In this document: positions 6,696 through 14,847 of the stretch, piece by piece
Layout: each line of letters starts with the position of its first letter
Numbering within the stretch: position 1 is the first letter of the stretch
From: RGIG5681 sp034180345
GTDB taxonomy: Bacteria; Bacillota_I; Bacilli_A; Erysipelotrichales; Erysipelotrichaceae
Length of the DNA stretch: 37,633 nt
NCBI GenBank assembly: GCA_034180345.1
Contig: JAXFOQ010000039.1
Coordinates: forward strand, 1-37,633
Reading direction: 5' to 3'
Made by a program: the position numbers and the translations under genes
The notes under the pieces: generated by a model
Seen by the model: the letters and a program-made list of their open reading frames with translations, nothing else
Told to the model about the DNA's origin: nothing
Databases searched by the model: none

Positions 6696-7358
6696 ATGAA
6701 TTTTTTTGAAATTAATAACATTTGGGAAACAAGAGGTGTTATTTTTGTCGATAAGAGTCGGACTTATATCAGTGATGATGCTATTATTGGCGAAGGTACA
6801 GTTCTTTATCCCGATGTTTATCTTGAAGGAAAGTGTGTTATCGGAAAGAACTGTCAAATATTACCAGGCAGTTTTTTAGTAAATGCCACTATCGGTAATG
6901 ATACTAAAATTATCAGTTCAAGAATTACTGACAGCAGTGTTGGTGATCATTGCAGTGTTGGACCTAACAGTCATTTAAGATTGAATACTAAAGTTATGAA
7001 TGAGTGTCGTATTGGCAATTTTGTGGAATTTAAAAATACTGAATTTGGCAATCAAAGCCGATGCGCACATTTAACTTATCTTGGGGATAGTGTTGTTGGT
7101 GAAGATGTAAATATCGGTTGTGGGGTTGTTACTGTTAATTATGATGGAGTAAATAAGCACAAAACTATTATTCAAGACCACGCCTTTGTTGGATCTAACA
7201 GCAATTTAATTGCACCGCTTACCATTGGCAAATATGGTTTGGTGGCTGCAGGATCAACAATTAATAAGGATATTGAAGATGGAGATATGGCGATCGCAAG
7301 AAGTCGTCAAGAATATAAAAAAGCATTCGGATACAAATATATTAAAAAGGAGAGATAG
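6696..7358 (+). CDS. Stand-alone glucosamine-1-phosphate acetyltransferase (C-terminal half of GlmU)
   Basis: The 220-residue left-handed beta-helix protein aligns with the linker and acetyltransferase half of GlmU: GVIFVDKSRTYI corresponds to the GlmU linker, then hexapeptide repeats, then NFVEFKN, AHLTYLGDS, VNIGCGVVTVNYDG and NKHKT. The acetyl-CoA and GlcN-1-P residues known in E. coli GlmU (Arg333, Lys351, His363, Tyr366, Asn377, Lys392) all have counterparts. The N-terminal uridylyltransferase domain is absent and the upstream 140 bp holds no trace of it. It should make GlcNAc-1-P, with a separate enzyme making UDP-GlcNAc. It precedes the PRPP synthetase gene by 3 bp, matching the common glmU-prs order. 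Confidence 0.88.
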   Translation: MNFFEINNIWETRGVIFVDKSRTYISDDAIIGEGTVLYPDVYLEGKCVIGKNCQILPGSFLVNATIGNDTKIISSRITDSSVGDHCSVGPNSHLRLNTKVMNECRIGNFVEFKNTEFGNQSRCAHLTYLGDSVVGEDVNIGCGVVTVNYDGVNKHKTIIQDHAFVGSNSNLIAPLTIGKYGLVAAGSTINKDIEDGDMAIARSRQEYKKAFGYKYIKKER

Positions 7359-7361
7359 AGA

Positions 7362-8339
7362 ATGAATGAGAATATCATAGTATTTGCCCTGACAACCAAT
7401 AAGAAATTAGTTGAAGAAGTATGCGGTTATTTAAAGATTGAGCCAGGTAAGATTGAGGTTCGCCATTTTGCTGATGGTGAGAATTTAATTGAAGCTGGAG
7501 AATCGGTGCGTGGCAAACATGTGTTTATTATCCAATCGACTTGTAAGCCAGTAAATGAAAAATTGATGGAATTATTAGTATGTGTTGATTCTATTAAAAG
7601 AGCCAGTGCTAAAGAAATTACCGTAATTACACCATACTTTGGTTATGCTAGACAAGATCGCAAGGCTCGTGCTCGTCAACCTATTACAGCTAGATTAGTA
7701 GCTGATTTATTGACCGCAGCGGGTATTGATCGTATTGTAACTGTTGATTTACATGCCCAACAAATTCAAGGCTTCTTCAATGTACCTACTGATGATCTTT
7801 CAGCCATTCCTATTTTTGCCCACTACTTTAAAAAGAAGGTTAAGGATCAGGATATTGTGGTTGTATCTCCTGATCATGGTGGTACTACTCGTGCAAGATA
7901 CCTTGCCGAGTACTTACAAGCACCAATTGCCATCATTGATAAACGACGCCCTAGACCTAATGTGGTTGAGGTTAATAATGTTATCGGCGATGTTAGTGGC
8001 AAGGTTTGTGTGGTAGTAGATGATATTTGTGATACCGCTGGTTCGCTTGTGGCAGGTTGTGAGCTTTTAAAACAAAAGGGAGCTGCTGATATTTTTGCCT
8101 GTGTAACCCATGGAGTATTCAGCCATGATGCCTTAGAAAAGGTTGCAGGTAGTTCAATTAAAGAAATGGTTATCTCTAATACAATTCCATTAGATGATGA
8201 TGCCAAGAAACGCTGTAAAAAGATTAAAGTATTATCGGTTGGATTTATGCTTTATCGTGTAATTGATGGTATTGCCAATAATAAGCCACTTTCAAAGGTA
8301 TTTGATTGCTTCTCGGTAACACCGACTGAAATATTATAA
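7362..8339 (+). CDS. prs: Ribose-phosphate pyrophosphokinase (PRPP synthetase)
   Basis: It makes 5-phosphoribosyl-1-pyrophosphate from ribose-5-phosphate and ATP for nucleotide, His and Trp synthesis. The 325-residue protein shows RHFADGE, the ATP-binding stretch YFGYARQDRKA, VDLHAQQIQGFF, VVSPDHGG, the flexible loop DKRRPRPN and the PRPP loop VVVDDICDTAGS. GGAGAG sits just upstream of the ATG. It is the last gene of the plus-strand run, followed by a strong palindromic terminator. An alternative name is prsA. Confidence 0.95.
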   Translation: MNENIIVFALTTNKKLVEEVCGYLKIEPGKIEVRHFADGENLIEAGESVRGKHVFIIQSTCKPVNEKLMELLVCVDSIKRASAKEITVITPYFGYARQDRKARARQPITARLVADLLTAAGIDRIVTVDLHAQQIQGFFNVPTDDLSAIPIFAHYFKKKVKDQDIVVVSPDHGGTTRARYLAEYLQAPIAIIDKRRPRPNVVEVNNVIGDVSGKVCVVVDDICDTAGSLVAGCELLKQKGAADIFACVTHGVFSHDALEKVAGSSIKEMVISNTIPLDDDAKKRCKKIKVLSVGFMLYRVIDGIANNKPLSKVFDCFSVTPTEIL

Positions 8340-8362
8340 TCATTAGATAATTTAAGCATAAT

Positions 8363-8390
8363 AAAATGATAATCAATTGATTATCATTTT
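8363..8390. terminator. Bidirectional terminator between prs and the DUF1460 gene
   Basis: Perfect 28-bp palindrome: AAAATGATAATC, AATT loop, GATTATCATTTT. It runs into T-rich sequence on both strands. It sits between convergent genes and should stop both transcripts. Confidence 0.85.
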
Positions 8391-8408
8391 AATTTGTCTT
8401 ATTGATGA

Positions 8409-9593
8409 TTATAATTTACTAGCTTTATAAGTTTTATAACCGGCGATAATCATTAGTCCAGCAATAATACCGATATAAATAATTCGATCATTGTTGGTGG
8501 CACCCGCATTTGGTAGGGTCTTCTTGTTGTTTGGGGCAGGGATTATTTCTGAGTTATTTTTCTTATAGATAAGATTGATATTCAGACTTTTCTTTCCTGC
8601 CTTTCCACTTAATTTATGATCGCTTTTAAGGAATTGGTAGTTTTCAATTTCTTTTTTCTCGATATTATATTGATCTTCGATGTTTAGTTTTAATAAAGTA
8701 GGATCACTTAATTTATTGCCCTCTTGGTCAAGATAATTAATGTTGATATTAACCTTAGGAACTTTAAAATTATTTATCGGTTGGAATAATAGAATACCCT
8801 TAATTTTAGGAATGTCGGTAATATAGTCAATGAGTTTAATATCAACTACTTGTTTAGCTTTAGATGAGGCATTTCTTAAATATGTACCATCAGCTTTTTG
8901 AATGATTAGTCCAACATGGGTTACATCCAAACCGAGTATATCCCTTCTGAAACCAACATAGGTACCAGTTTTTATGAGAGTGATTAATTTTTCATTAATT
9001 TGATCTCTAGGAATATAATTGATGGCACGCTCTCTTACTGCAAGCCCAGGAATATAATTAATAGGTTTACCATCACTACCGATTTTACCCTCATTAATTC
9101 TAACTATATCAGTTTGTTTTACAGCATCAAGTTCAGCAATGGTTGGGATTAAATCATTGGCATTTAGATCATTTTCACTGATCCAATCACTAAAGAAGTG
9201 TTTGCGTTTTAAATAAGTAACTTCTTGGTCAATGTATCTTGATTCCTTGATTTTTTCAAGGAAGTCTTCTTCGCTGTCAGATCTTCTGAAAGCCTCAAGA
9301 TATTCGATATATGTCGTACAATCAAGACCATCTAAGTCAATAACCAATTTTTCATCAACATCTTTACTACCGATTAATCTATTGGCTACATAGGCTGTAT
9401 TTAAAAAATAAGCAGATATTAATTCAATTTTTTCTTCATCACTTTTATCATAATTATCTCTTAATATTTCAAATACTTCATGAACTTTTTTCTTTGAATT
9501 TTCACTGTAATCAATATTTGATTCGGCAGTGGCGGTTTGTAGATTGGTGAAAATCAACAATAGTCCCAATAAGACAATATATAATTTCTTCAT
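8409..9593 (-). CDS. Secreted, wall-anchored DUF1460 (NlpC/P60-type) amidase with MucBP domain
   Basis: The 394-residue protein has a signal peptide (1-24, hydrophobic core ending TATA-ES). A DUF1460 domain follows (about 35-275), with the catalytic Cys92 in LDGLDCTTY and the His226 in VTHVGLII. Residues about 280-345 form a MucBP-like domain (YLDQEGNKL ... YKK). The end is a sorting signal: LPNAG (360-364), a hydrophobic helix and a KASKL tail. DUF1460 enzymes are N-acetylmuramoyl-L-alanine amidase-like hydrolases acting on muropeptides. It is strongly preceded by AAGGAGGG. The motif is LPNAG rather than LPxTG, so the sortase involved may have relaxed or altered specificity. Confidence 0.85.
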   Translation of the reverse strand: MKKLYIVLLGLLLIFTNLQTATAESNIDYSENSKKKVHEVFEILRDNYDKSDEEKIELISAYFLNTAYVANRLIGSKDVDEKLVIDLDGLDCTTYIEYLEAFRRSDSEEDFLEKIKESRYIDQEVTYLKRKHFFSDWISENDLNANDLIPTIAELDAVKQTDIVRINEGKIGSDGKPINYIPGLAVRERAINYIPRDQINEKLITLIKTGTYVGFRRDILGLDVTHVGLIIQKADGTYLRNASSKAKQVVDIKLIDYITDIPKIKGILLFQPINNFKVPKVNININYLDQEGNKLSDPTLLKLNIEDQYNIEKKEIENYQFLKSDHKLSGKAGKKSLNINLIYKKNNSEIIPAPNNKKTLPNAGATNNDRIIYIGIIAGLMIIAGYKTYKASKL

Positions 9594-9608
9594 TTACTTC
9601 CCTCCTTA

Positions 9609-9626
9609 TATGTAAATGCTTACATA
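9609..9626. promoter_or_regulatory. cre-like palindrome upstream of the DUF1460 gene
   Basis: Perfect palindrome with arms TATGTAA and TTACATA and a 4-bp centre. Its core on the minus strand, TGTAAGCATTTACA, matches the CcpA cre consensus TGWAANCGNTNWCA except for one central base. It lies between the presumed promoter (TTGTGA-18-TATGCT) and the ribosome-binding site, a position suited to repression. Confidence 0.45.
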
Positions 9627-9703
9627 AAGCATAACATAAAGAAATAATATTTCACAATAGTAAATTAAATATAGAAATAAAATTTAATAATGAAAAAATA
9701 AAA

Positions 9704-9729
9704 ACAGATGATTAATGAATATCATCTGT
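9704..9729 (-). terminator. Terminator of the thermonuclease gene
   Basis: Arms ACAGATGAT (9704-9712) and ATCATCTGT (9721-9729) with an 8-base loop. On the minus strand the stem is followed by a TTTTTATTTTTT run. It lies 19 bp past the thermonuclease stop. Confidence 0.85.
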
Positions 9730-9747
9730 AGATAAATAATGATGTTT

Positions 9748-10638
9748 TTAATGCTTTGCAGGTCTATAACCAGCATTTTTGGCATCTTCAACAGTTGCAA
9801 AGTGCACAACATTATCAATAGATATTTTATTGTAATCTTTTTGACCCGGACAATGGTAAATGTGAGATTTTGAATTACCTTTTATTACATATGGGGTAGT
9901 ATCTGCAAAATATTCACGATTACCATTTTTAATAAATTGTTTTGAAGTAATTCCGATGACCGTTCCATCTTCATTATATAATTTAGGATTTAATTTATTT
10001 TGATTATTATCTTCATTTTTCGTTTCTTCTTTTTTAGCCCATAAGCCATTATGTTTTTCTTTAGCTAAATTTTGTTTATCGTTTAATATTTGTTGGTACT
10101 TGTTATCGGGTTTGTACTCAACAGAATGTGCATAGCCATTATATACAATTAGGGCATTAAATAAGTTATCGAAATCACTGTCATTAGGTGTACTTGATTG
10201 TGGTTTTTTTAACCAAATATATCGTAGCAATCTATTGTATTTGTCAGTTTCTGAAACATCTTTTTCCAGATAAACGGTTTTATCTTTTAAATTACTTTCG
10301 GTAAATTTTAAAGCTTCGTTTGAAAAATATTCGCCATTGCTTATTTCAGGTGTATCTACACCGATCAAACGCAGTTTATATATTTTGCCATCAATATCAA
10401 CCTTAACAGTGTCGCCATCAGTGATTTCAACCACTTTAGCTTCTTGATATATCTTGTCGGTCGATTCTAATTTTTCGGAAGTATTTTTTTCATCCTTAGG
10501 TGAATTGTTCTGGTTGTTTGATTTTTCTTCGCAACCAGAAATATTTAATAGTATTAAAAGACAAAAAAGAGGAATGATAATTTTTTTCTTTAAAAATAAA
10601 GCTAGTATAACTAAAATGATAATGATAAGTATGTTCAT
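9748..10638 (-). CDS. Thermonuclease (SNase domain), membrane-linked or lipoprotein, with C-terminal sunset-like motif
   Basis: The 296-residue extracellular nuclease has two hydrophobic stretches at the N terminus: residues 2-16, then about 20-34 ending in the lipobox-like ISGC. A Lys/Asn-rich linker leads to the SNase domain (about 65-200), with KVVEITDGDTVKV, RLIGVDTPE (Arg, Asp, Glu of the active site) and DKYNRLLRY (second catalytic Arg). The C terminus (about 255-296) has YVIKGN, IYHCPG, VVHFATVEDAKNAGYRPAK, a small module often attached to such nucleases. AAGGAG precedes the ATG. Its gene follows parB by 50 bp. A start inside the second hydrophobic stretch would give a conventional lipoprotein; I kept the ATG with the ribosome-binding site. 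Confidence 0.85.
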   Translation of the reverse strand: MNILIIIILVILALFLKKKIIIPLFCLLILLNISGCEEKSNNQNNSPKDEKNTSEKLESTDKIYQEAKVVEITDGDTVKVDIDGKIYKLRLIGVDTPEISNGEYFSNEALKFTESNLKDKTVYLEKDVSETDKYNRLLRYIWLKKPQSSTPNDSDFDNLFNALIVYNGYAHSVEYKPDNKYQQILNDKQNLAKEKHNGLWAKKEETKNEDNNQNKLNPKLYNEDGTVIGITSKQFIKNGNREYFADTTPYVIKGNSKSHIYHCPGQKDYNKISIDNVVHFATVEDAKNAGYRPAKH

Positions 10639-10688
10639 ATTTTCTCCTTATACATAAAATATATTTTTAATGTTGTTGATGTAAATGA

Positions 10689-11561
10689 TTATTCTTCCTC
10701 AATCAAACCTAGTATTTCAAGAATACGGTTTAAATCATCGGTATTTTGATAGTTAATAATAATTTTGTTTTTAGTTACTTCGGTTTTGGTGTTTATTTTG
10801 CGTTCGATTGTTTCTCGGACATAGTTTAAACTAGAGTCAACCTTTTTAATATTATTGATTTTTGGGCTTGGATTTTTAAGTTCTTTGCAGGCTTTTTCAA
10901 TAGCCCTAACCGACATACCTTCATTAATAATGCGTTTTTCAAGTTCCAACATTTGTTCTTCGTGTTCAAGAGATAACAAGCTACGGGCAGCCCCAGCACT
11001 TAATTTACCTTCTTCTAAATGTTTTTGGATGGTGAGTGGAAGTTTCAATAAACGCATGGTATTGGTTATATGTTCGCGGGATTTTCCAATTCGTTTAGCC
11101 AATTCCTCTTGAGTATAATTAAGATTATTAATTAATGATTGATAGGCCTTGCCTTCTTCAATAGCTGACAGGTCTTCCCTTTGAATATTCTCCAATAATG
11201 ATATTTCCATCATTTGTTCATCATTAAATTCTAAAACGATGGCAGGAATGGTTTGCTTACCAGCTATTTTGCTGGCTCTGGTACGGCGTTCACCACTGAT
11301 AATTTCATAGCCTTGAATACTCTTTCTAACTAAAATCGGTTGAAAAACACCATGAATTTTAATTGATTCAGCTAATTCTTTTAATTTATCTTCATCAAAG
11401 CTAATACGGGGTTGATATGGATTTGGTCTAATCTGTGCAATTTCGATTTCCGTATTGCGAGAAGAAACTTCAATATTACCCTTTTCAATATCTTGAAGTG
11501 CTGCTTCCAGATTATCTCCGAAGATGGCATTTAAGCCTTTACCTAAGCGTTTAGTGGCCAT
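10689..11561 (-). CDS. parB: Chromosome-partitioning protein ParB (Spo0J)
   Basis: The 290-residue CTP-dependent DNA clamp binds parS near the replication origin and loads SMC. It begins with the typical RLGKGLNAIFGD. The CTPase domain carries ISGERRTRAS (box II-like GERR) and LLENIQREDLSAIEEG (box III). A KorB-type HTH follows (EELAKRIGKSREHITNTMRLL), then a C-terminal dimerisation region. It overlaps the parA stop by one base and has TGGAGG before the ATG. I did not find a parS (TGTTTCACGTGAAACA-like) site in the window. Confidence 0.95.
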   Translation of the reverse strand: MATKRLGKGLNAIFGDNLEAALQDIEKGNIEVSSRNTEIEIAQIRPNPYQPRISFDEDKLKELAESIKIHGVFQPILVRKSIQGYEIISGERRTRASKIAGKQTIPAIVLEFNDEQMMEISLLENIQREDLSAIEEGKAYQSLINNLNYTQEELAKRIGKSREHITNTMRLLKLPLTIQKHLEEGKLSAGAARSLLSLEHEEQMLELEKRIINEGMSVRAIEKACKELKNPSPKINNIKKVDSSLNYVRETIERKINTKTEVTKNKIIINYQNTDDLNRILEILGLIEEE

Positions 11562-12331
11562 TATTTACCTCCATTTTTAATTAGAAATTCTTTTGCAAGG
11601 GCGATATATGATTTAGCGCCCTCACTATGCAAGGAATAATCAAAGATTGATTTTCCTGATGATGGTGATTCTGAAAGACGAACATTACGAGGAATGGCTG
11701 TTTTATAAGTCATATCCTTAAAGCCTTTTCTAACTTCTTGAGCTACTTCAACCGATAATCTTGTGCGTGTATCAAACATCGTCAGTAGTACTCCCTCAAT
11801 AGTAAGGCGAGGGTTAAAAACTCTTTGTACCAGTCTTACGGTATTTAATAATTGTGTAACTCCTTCAAGGGCATAGTATTCACACTGAACAGGAATAATG
11901 ATACTATCAGCGGCAGTTAGGGCATTGGTATTTAATAAACCCAGCGATGGTGGGCAATCAATGATGATAAAATCATAGTTATCCTTTACTTCACTCAAAG
12001 CATTTTTAAGTAAAGTTTCACGATTGACAATCTCTACCATTTCAAGATCGGCACCTGCTAAATTGATATTGGCAGGCAATAAGTCCAATGGTGGTATTTT
12101 AAGGGTATGAATAGCCTTGTGAATATTGACACCATTTAACAATACATCATAGATAATTGAATCACCCTCAATTAAATTAAAGCCGACACCCTGAGTAGCA
12201 TTACCTTGAGGATCGAGATCGACAAGTAGTATTTTTTTATTTAGATAAGCCAGACCTGCTGCTAGATTGATACTGGTGGTGGTTTTTCCAACACCGCCTT
12301 TCTGGTTAGCTATTGCAACTATCTTTCCCAT
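11561..12331 (-). CDS. parA: Chromosome-partitioning ATPase ParA (Soj)
   Basis: The 256-residue Walker-type ATPase partners ParB in origin segregation and, in Bacillus, controls DnaA. The deviant Walker A motif is KGGVGKTT (residues 10-17), followed by DLDPQGNATQGVG, the Walker B-like DFIIIDCPPSLG and PVQCEYYALEGV. The ATG follows an AGGGGGA ribosome-binding site. It lies between two ParB-like genes, the usual Firmicutes order noc-soj-spo0J. Confidence 0.96.
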   Translation of the reverse strand: MGKIVAIANQKGGVGKTTTSINLAAGLAYLNKKILLVDLDPQGNATQGVGFNLIEGDSIIYDVLLNGVNIHKAIHTLKIPPLDLLPANINLAGADLEMVEIVNRETLLKNALSEVKDNYDFIIIDCPPSLGLLNTNALTAADSIIIPVQCEYYALEGVTQLLNTVRLVQRVFNPRLTIEGVLLTMFDTRTRLSVEVAQEVRKGFKDMTYKTAIPRNVRLSESPSSGKSIFDYSLHSEGAKSYIALAKEFLIKNGGK

Positions 12332-12341
12332 TTTTATCCCC

Positions 12342-13082
12342 CTATTTTTTAAATCTTATGGTTAGTTTAACTTCTTTTTGATAATTTACTTCATTAAAAT
12401 CACAGTCTAAACCGCTTTTCTTACACATTTCAATTGCTTGTTTAATAGTGTTGATACCAATTAAGATATTACCGGCATAGCCACGATTACTTTTATGGTT
12501 GGCGTATAATTCAGCAATATAATTTTCAGTTTGTTTAACGGTATATTTTTTGTTCAAGACTTGAATAAAGACTTTTTCTAAATCTTCATCTTTAACCTTC
12601 AAGAGCGCCCGAGCATGTCTTTCACTAATGTCTTCCTGAATTAAGGCGTTTTTTATATATGTTGGAAGTTTTAATAATCGTATCTTGTTGGCGATGCTGC
12701 TTTGCGACAATTTTAATTTTTTCGCAAGTTCACTTTGAGTCATTTTCTTATCAGCCATTAATTTTTTCAAGGCTTCAGCTTCTTCGATAACCGATAAATG
12801 ATTACCGATGCGTGCTGAAATTAGTTTTAATGATGACAACTCTTTATCATCACTAATTACGATTGCTTCAATTTGATTATCACCATTTAAAATTACTGCC
12901 TTGCATCTTTTAATACCTTCAACAACAGTATAGTTACCATCATCATTTTCTTTAACGATAATCGGTTGGATTAGACCAGTATTTTTAATGGATTCAGCAA
13001 TTGTTATAATTTCAGCTTCATCACCAGTATTAGTTGGTGAAATATTTAATTTTGAGATTGGAATTATTAATTTATTATTCAT
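12342..13082 (-). CDS. Second ParB-family protein, divergent (position of noc)
   Basis: The 246-residue protein has a ParB N-terminal fold (IPISKLNISPTNTGDEAEI ... NTGLIQPIIVKE) and a clear HTH (QSELAKKLKLSQSSIANKIRLLKLP). Its CTP-binding boxes are eroded: GERR is replaced by VEGIKRCKA, and the ENxQRxDL box by ARIGNHLSVIEEA. It occupies the place of noc (nucleoid occlusion) between rsmG and parA, but its C terminus is short and I see no Noc-like amphipathic N-terminal membrane helix. It overlaps rsmG by 4 bp, with only a weak GGAAG before the ATG. It may be a Noc relative that no longer switches with CTP, or another ParB-type regulator. Confidence 0.75.
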   Translation of the reverse strand: MNNKLIIPISKLNISPTNTGDEAEIITIAESIKNTGLIQPIIVKENDDGNYTVVEGIKRCKAVILNGDNQIEAIVISDDKELSSLKLISARIGNHLSVIEEAEALKKLMADKKMTQSELAKKLKLSQSSIANKIRLLKLPTYIKNALIQEDISERHARALLKVKDEDLEKVFIQVLNKKYTVKQTENYIAELYANHKSNRGYAGNILIGINTIKQAIEMCKKSGLDCDFNEVNYQKEVKLTIRFKK

Positions 13083-13777
13083 AGCGGCTTCCGTTTAATT
13101 ATACTATAATTACGAGGATATTTACTGCTTACTGATTTTTCTAAACGATAAATACTGTTGACTCTGGTATTGTCATTATAGTTAATAATATCTACTTTCA
13201 TCTGTTTAAGATTTAGAGTATTAAAGGCAGTAGTGGCTTGTTTTAATTCATTTAAACCATCTTTTCCTCTTAGGATGATGAAATGACCGCCAACCTTTAA
13301 AAGTGGGGCGCACAGTTCAGAAAGAACATTTAAACCTGCCACCGCTCTTGCGGTAACATAGTCAAAGTGGCCTCTTAAATTATTTAAGTCCTCAGCTCTT
13401 TTGTTTAAAACCTCAATTTTATCCAATTTCAACAAGGTAATAGTTTCGTTTAAAAAAATACATCTTTTAAGTGTGGGTTCAATTAAAGTGATATTAAGTT
13501 CAGGGAAGGCTATTTTTAAGACAATGCCCGGGAAGCCAGCACCACTGCCAATGTCTGCCAGTAGATTATCCTTTTTAAAATGTAGCCCCTTAAAAGGAAT
13601 TAGACAGTCGTAGAAGTGTTTGGCATAAATTTCTTCAATATCGGTGATTGATGTTAGATTAATCTTTTTATTATATTCGATAATAAATTCGGCATATTGC
13701 TGAAATTGTTTTAGTTGATAAGCACTTAAATTGATATTTATTTTGATTAGTTCATTTTGAAATTCATTTATATTCAT
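13079..13777 (-). CDS. rsmG: 16S rRNA (guanine-527-N7)-methyltransferase RsmG
   Basis: The 232-residue Rossmann-fold methyltransferase (formerly GidB) has the AdoMet motif DIGSGAGFPGIVLKI and family features YNKKINLTSI, KHFYDCL and VTARAVAGLN. It heads the operon rsmG, parB-like, parA, parB. It lacks a ribosome-binding site, and a TATAAT lies six bases before the ATG, so the transcript should be leaderless. mnmG and mnmE, often upstream of rsmG, are absent: the next gene is divergent murQ. Confidence 0.95.
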   Translation of the reverse strand: MNINEFQNELIKININLSAYQLKQFQQYAEFIIEYNKKINLTSITDIEEIYAKHFYDCLIPFKGLHFKKDNLLADIGSGAGFPGIVLKIAFPELNITLIEPTLKRCIFLNETITLLKLDKIEVLNKRAEDLNNLRGHFDYVTARAVAGLNVLSELCAPLLKVGGHFIILRGKDGLNELKQATTAFNTLNLKQMKVDIINYNDNTRVNSIYRLEKSVSSKYPRNYSIIKRKPL

Positions 13778-13783
13778 AATAAT

Positions 13784-13812
13784 ATTATAGAATGGATAAA
13801 TGTTATTGTCAT
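13784..13812 (-). promoter_or_regulatory. Promoter of the rsmG-parAB operon (leaderless)
   Basis: ATGACA (13807-13812), 17-bp spacer, TATAAT (13784-13789) on the minus strand, then six bases to ATG 13777. This is the best-formed of the leaderless promoters in the window. Confidence 0.75.
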
Positions 13813-13845
13813 CGTAAAATAATATTTCATATATTAATATAAATA

Positions 13846-13874
13846 TTGAAATTATTTTTCTTAGATGATAAAAT
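13846..13874 (+). promoter_or_regulatory. Promoter of murQ
   Basis: TTGAAA (13846-13851), 17-bp spacer, TAAAAT (13869-13874). The -35 is part of ATATTGAAAT, which resembles a half-site of the palindrome in front of murR. A facing ATTTCA lies at 13824-13829, so MurR may act here too. Confidence 0.55.
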
Positions 13875-13896
13875 TATAGGCGATACAGAGGTTATA

Positions 13897-14793
13897 ATGA
13901 TTAACTTAGATATTTTAGAAACTGAGAAATTGAATAAAAGAACAGAACACATTGATCGATGTGATTTTATTGAAATTGTAGATATTATTAATGATGAAGA
14001 TAAAACTGTACCTGTTGCGATTGCTAAGGAAAGAGTTAGGATTGCTGAACTTTTAGAATATAGTTATAAGGCTTTAAAAAGTGGCGGGCGTTTAATTTAT
14101 ATCGGTGCTGGAACCAGTGGTCGTTTGGGGGTCTTGGATGCCAGCGAATGTCCACCGACCTATGGAGTTAGTGATAAGCTTGTGATTGGACTTATTGCTG
14201 GAGGCAGTGAGGCGATGTTTAAAGCTAAAGAGGGTGCTGAAGACTATAAAGAATTAGGTAGCAATGATCTTAAAGCCATTAATCTTAGTGAAAATGATAT
14301 GGTCATTGGTCTAGCTGCCAGCGGTCGAACACCCTATGTTATCGGGGCTTTGGAATATGCCAACAGCATTGGTGCTGATACAGGTTCTATTGCCTGTGTT
14401 TCAAATAGTGAAATTGGCAGGGTTGCCAAACATAGAGTTGAGGTTGTTACAGGCGGTGAGGTTGTTAGTGGTTCTACCAGAATGAAGGCTGGTAGTGCGC
14501 AAAAAATGGTTTTGAATATTATCAGTACTGGTTGTATGATTAAACTCGGTAAGGTTTTCGGTAATTTGATGGTTGATGTTCAACCAACAAATGATAAATT
14601 GATTATTCGGGGCAAGAAGATTATTGCCTATGTTTTGAAGTGTGATGAGCAAAAGGCGGAAGAACTTTTTAAAAAGAGTAATCGTAATGTTAAGGTGGCG
14701 ATTGTGATGGGCTTATTAAGTGTTGATGAATATACAGCCAAGCTTTTATTGGAACAACACGATGGCAAAATCAGTGATATATTAGAAGCTTAA
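13897..14793 (+). CDS. murQ: N-acetylmuramic acid 6-phosphate etherase MurQ
   Basis: A cytoplasmic etherase that removes D-lactate from MurNAc-6-P to give GlcNAc-6-P. The SIS-domain signature reads YIGAGTSGRLGVLDASECPP, including the catalytic Glu, with a second Glu in KEGAEDYKE. VSGSTRMKAGSAQK is the sugar-phosphate site. I chose ATG 13897, giving 298 residues, the E. coli length. The upstream ATG at 13865 is out of frame, and the longer frame from 13846 begins in the -35 box. CAGAGG precedes the chosen ATG. murQ heads the salvage cluster but is followed by its own terminator. Confidence 0.95.
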   Translation: MINLDILETEKLNKRTEHIDRCDFIEIVDIINDEDKTVPVAIAKERVRIAELLEYSYKALKSGGRLIYIGAGTSGRLGVLDASECPPTYGVSDKLVIGLIAGGSEAMFKAKEGAEDYKELGSNDLKAINLSENDMVIGLAASGRTPYVIGALEYANSIGADTGSIACVSNSEIGRVAKHRVEVVTGGEVVSGSTRMKAGSAQKMVLNIISTGCMIKLGKVFGNLMVDVQPTNDKLIIRGKKIIAYVLKCDEQKAEELFKKSNRNVKVAIVMGLLSVDEYTAKLLLEQHDGKISDILEA

Positions 14794-14808
14794 GCTTCTT
14801 TTATTTTG
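14784..14808 (+). terminator. Terminator after murQ, overlapping its stop codon
   Basis: AGAAGCTTAAGCTTCT is a perfect palindrome (14784-14799) that contains the TAA stop (14791-14793) and runs into TTTTATTTT. It separates murQ from the murR transcript. The loop is short, so read-through is likely to some degree. Confidence 0.6.
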
Positions 14809-14847
14809 GAATAAAAGTTTATTAAGATATGAAATATATCGAAATAG

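Noticed and set aside
7874..8206. 110-residue minus-strand ORF inside prs
   Set aside because: Shadow frame of a highly conserved enzyme; composition follows the complement of prs codons.
10689..13777. parS or oriC in the parAB region
   Set aside because: The gene order suggests closeness to the origin, but I found no TGTTTCACGTGAAACA-like site and no cluster of DnaA boxes in reading the region by eye; an exact motif scan would be needed.
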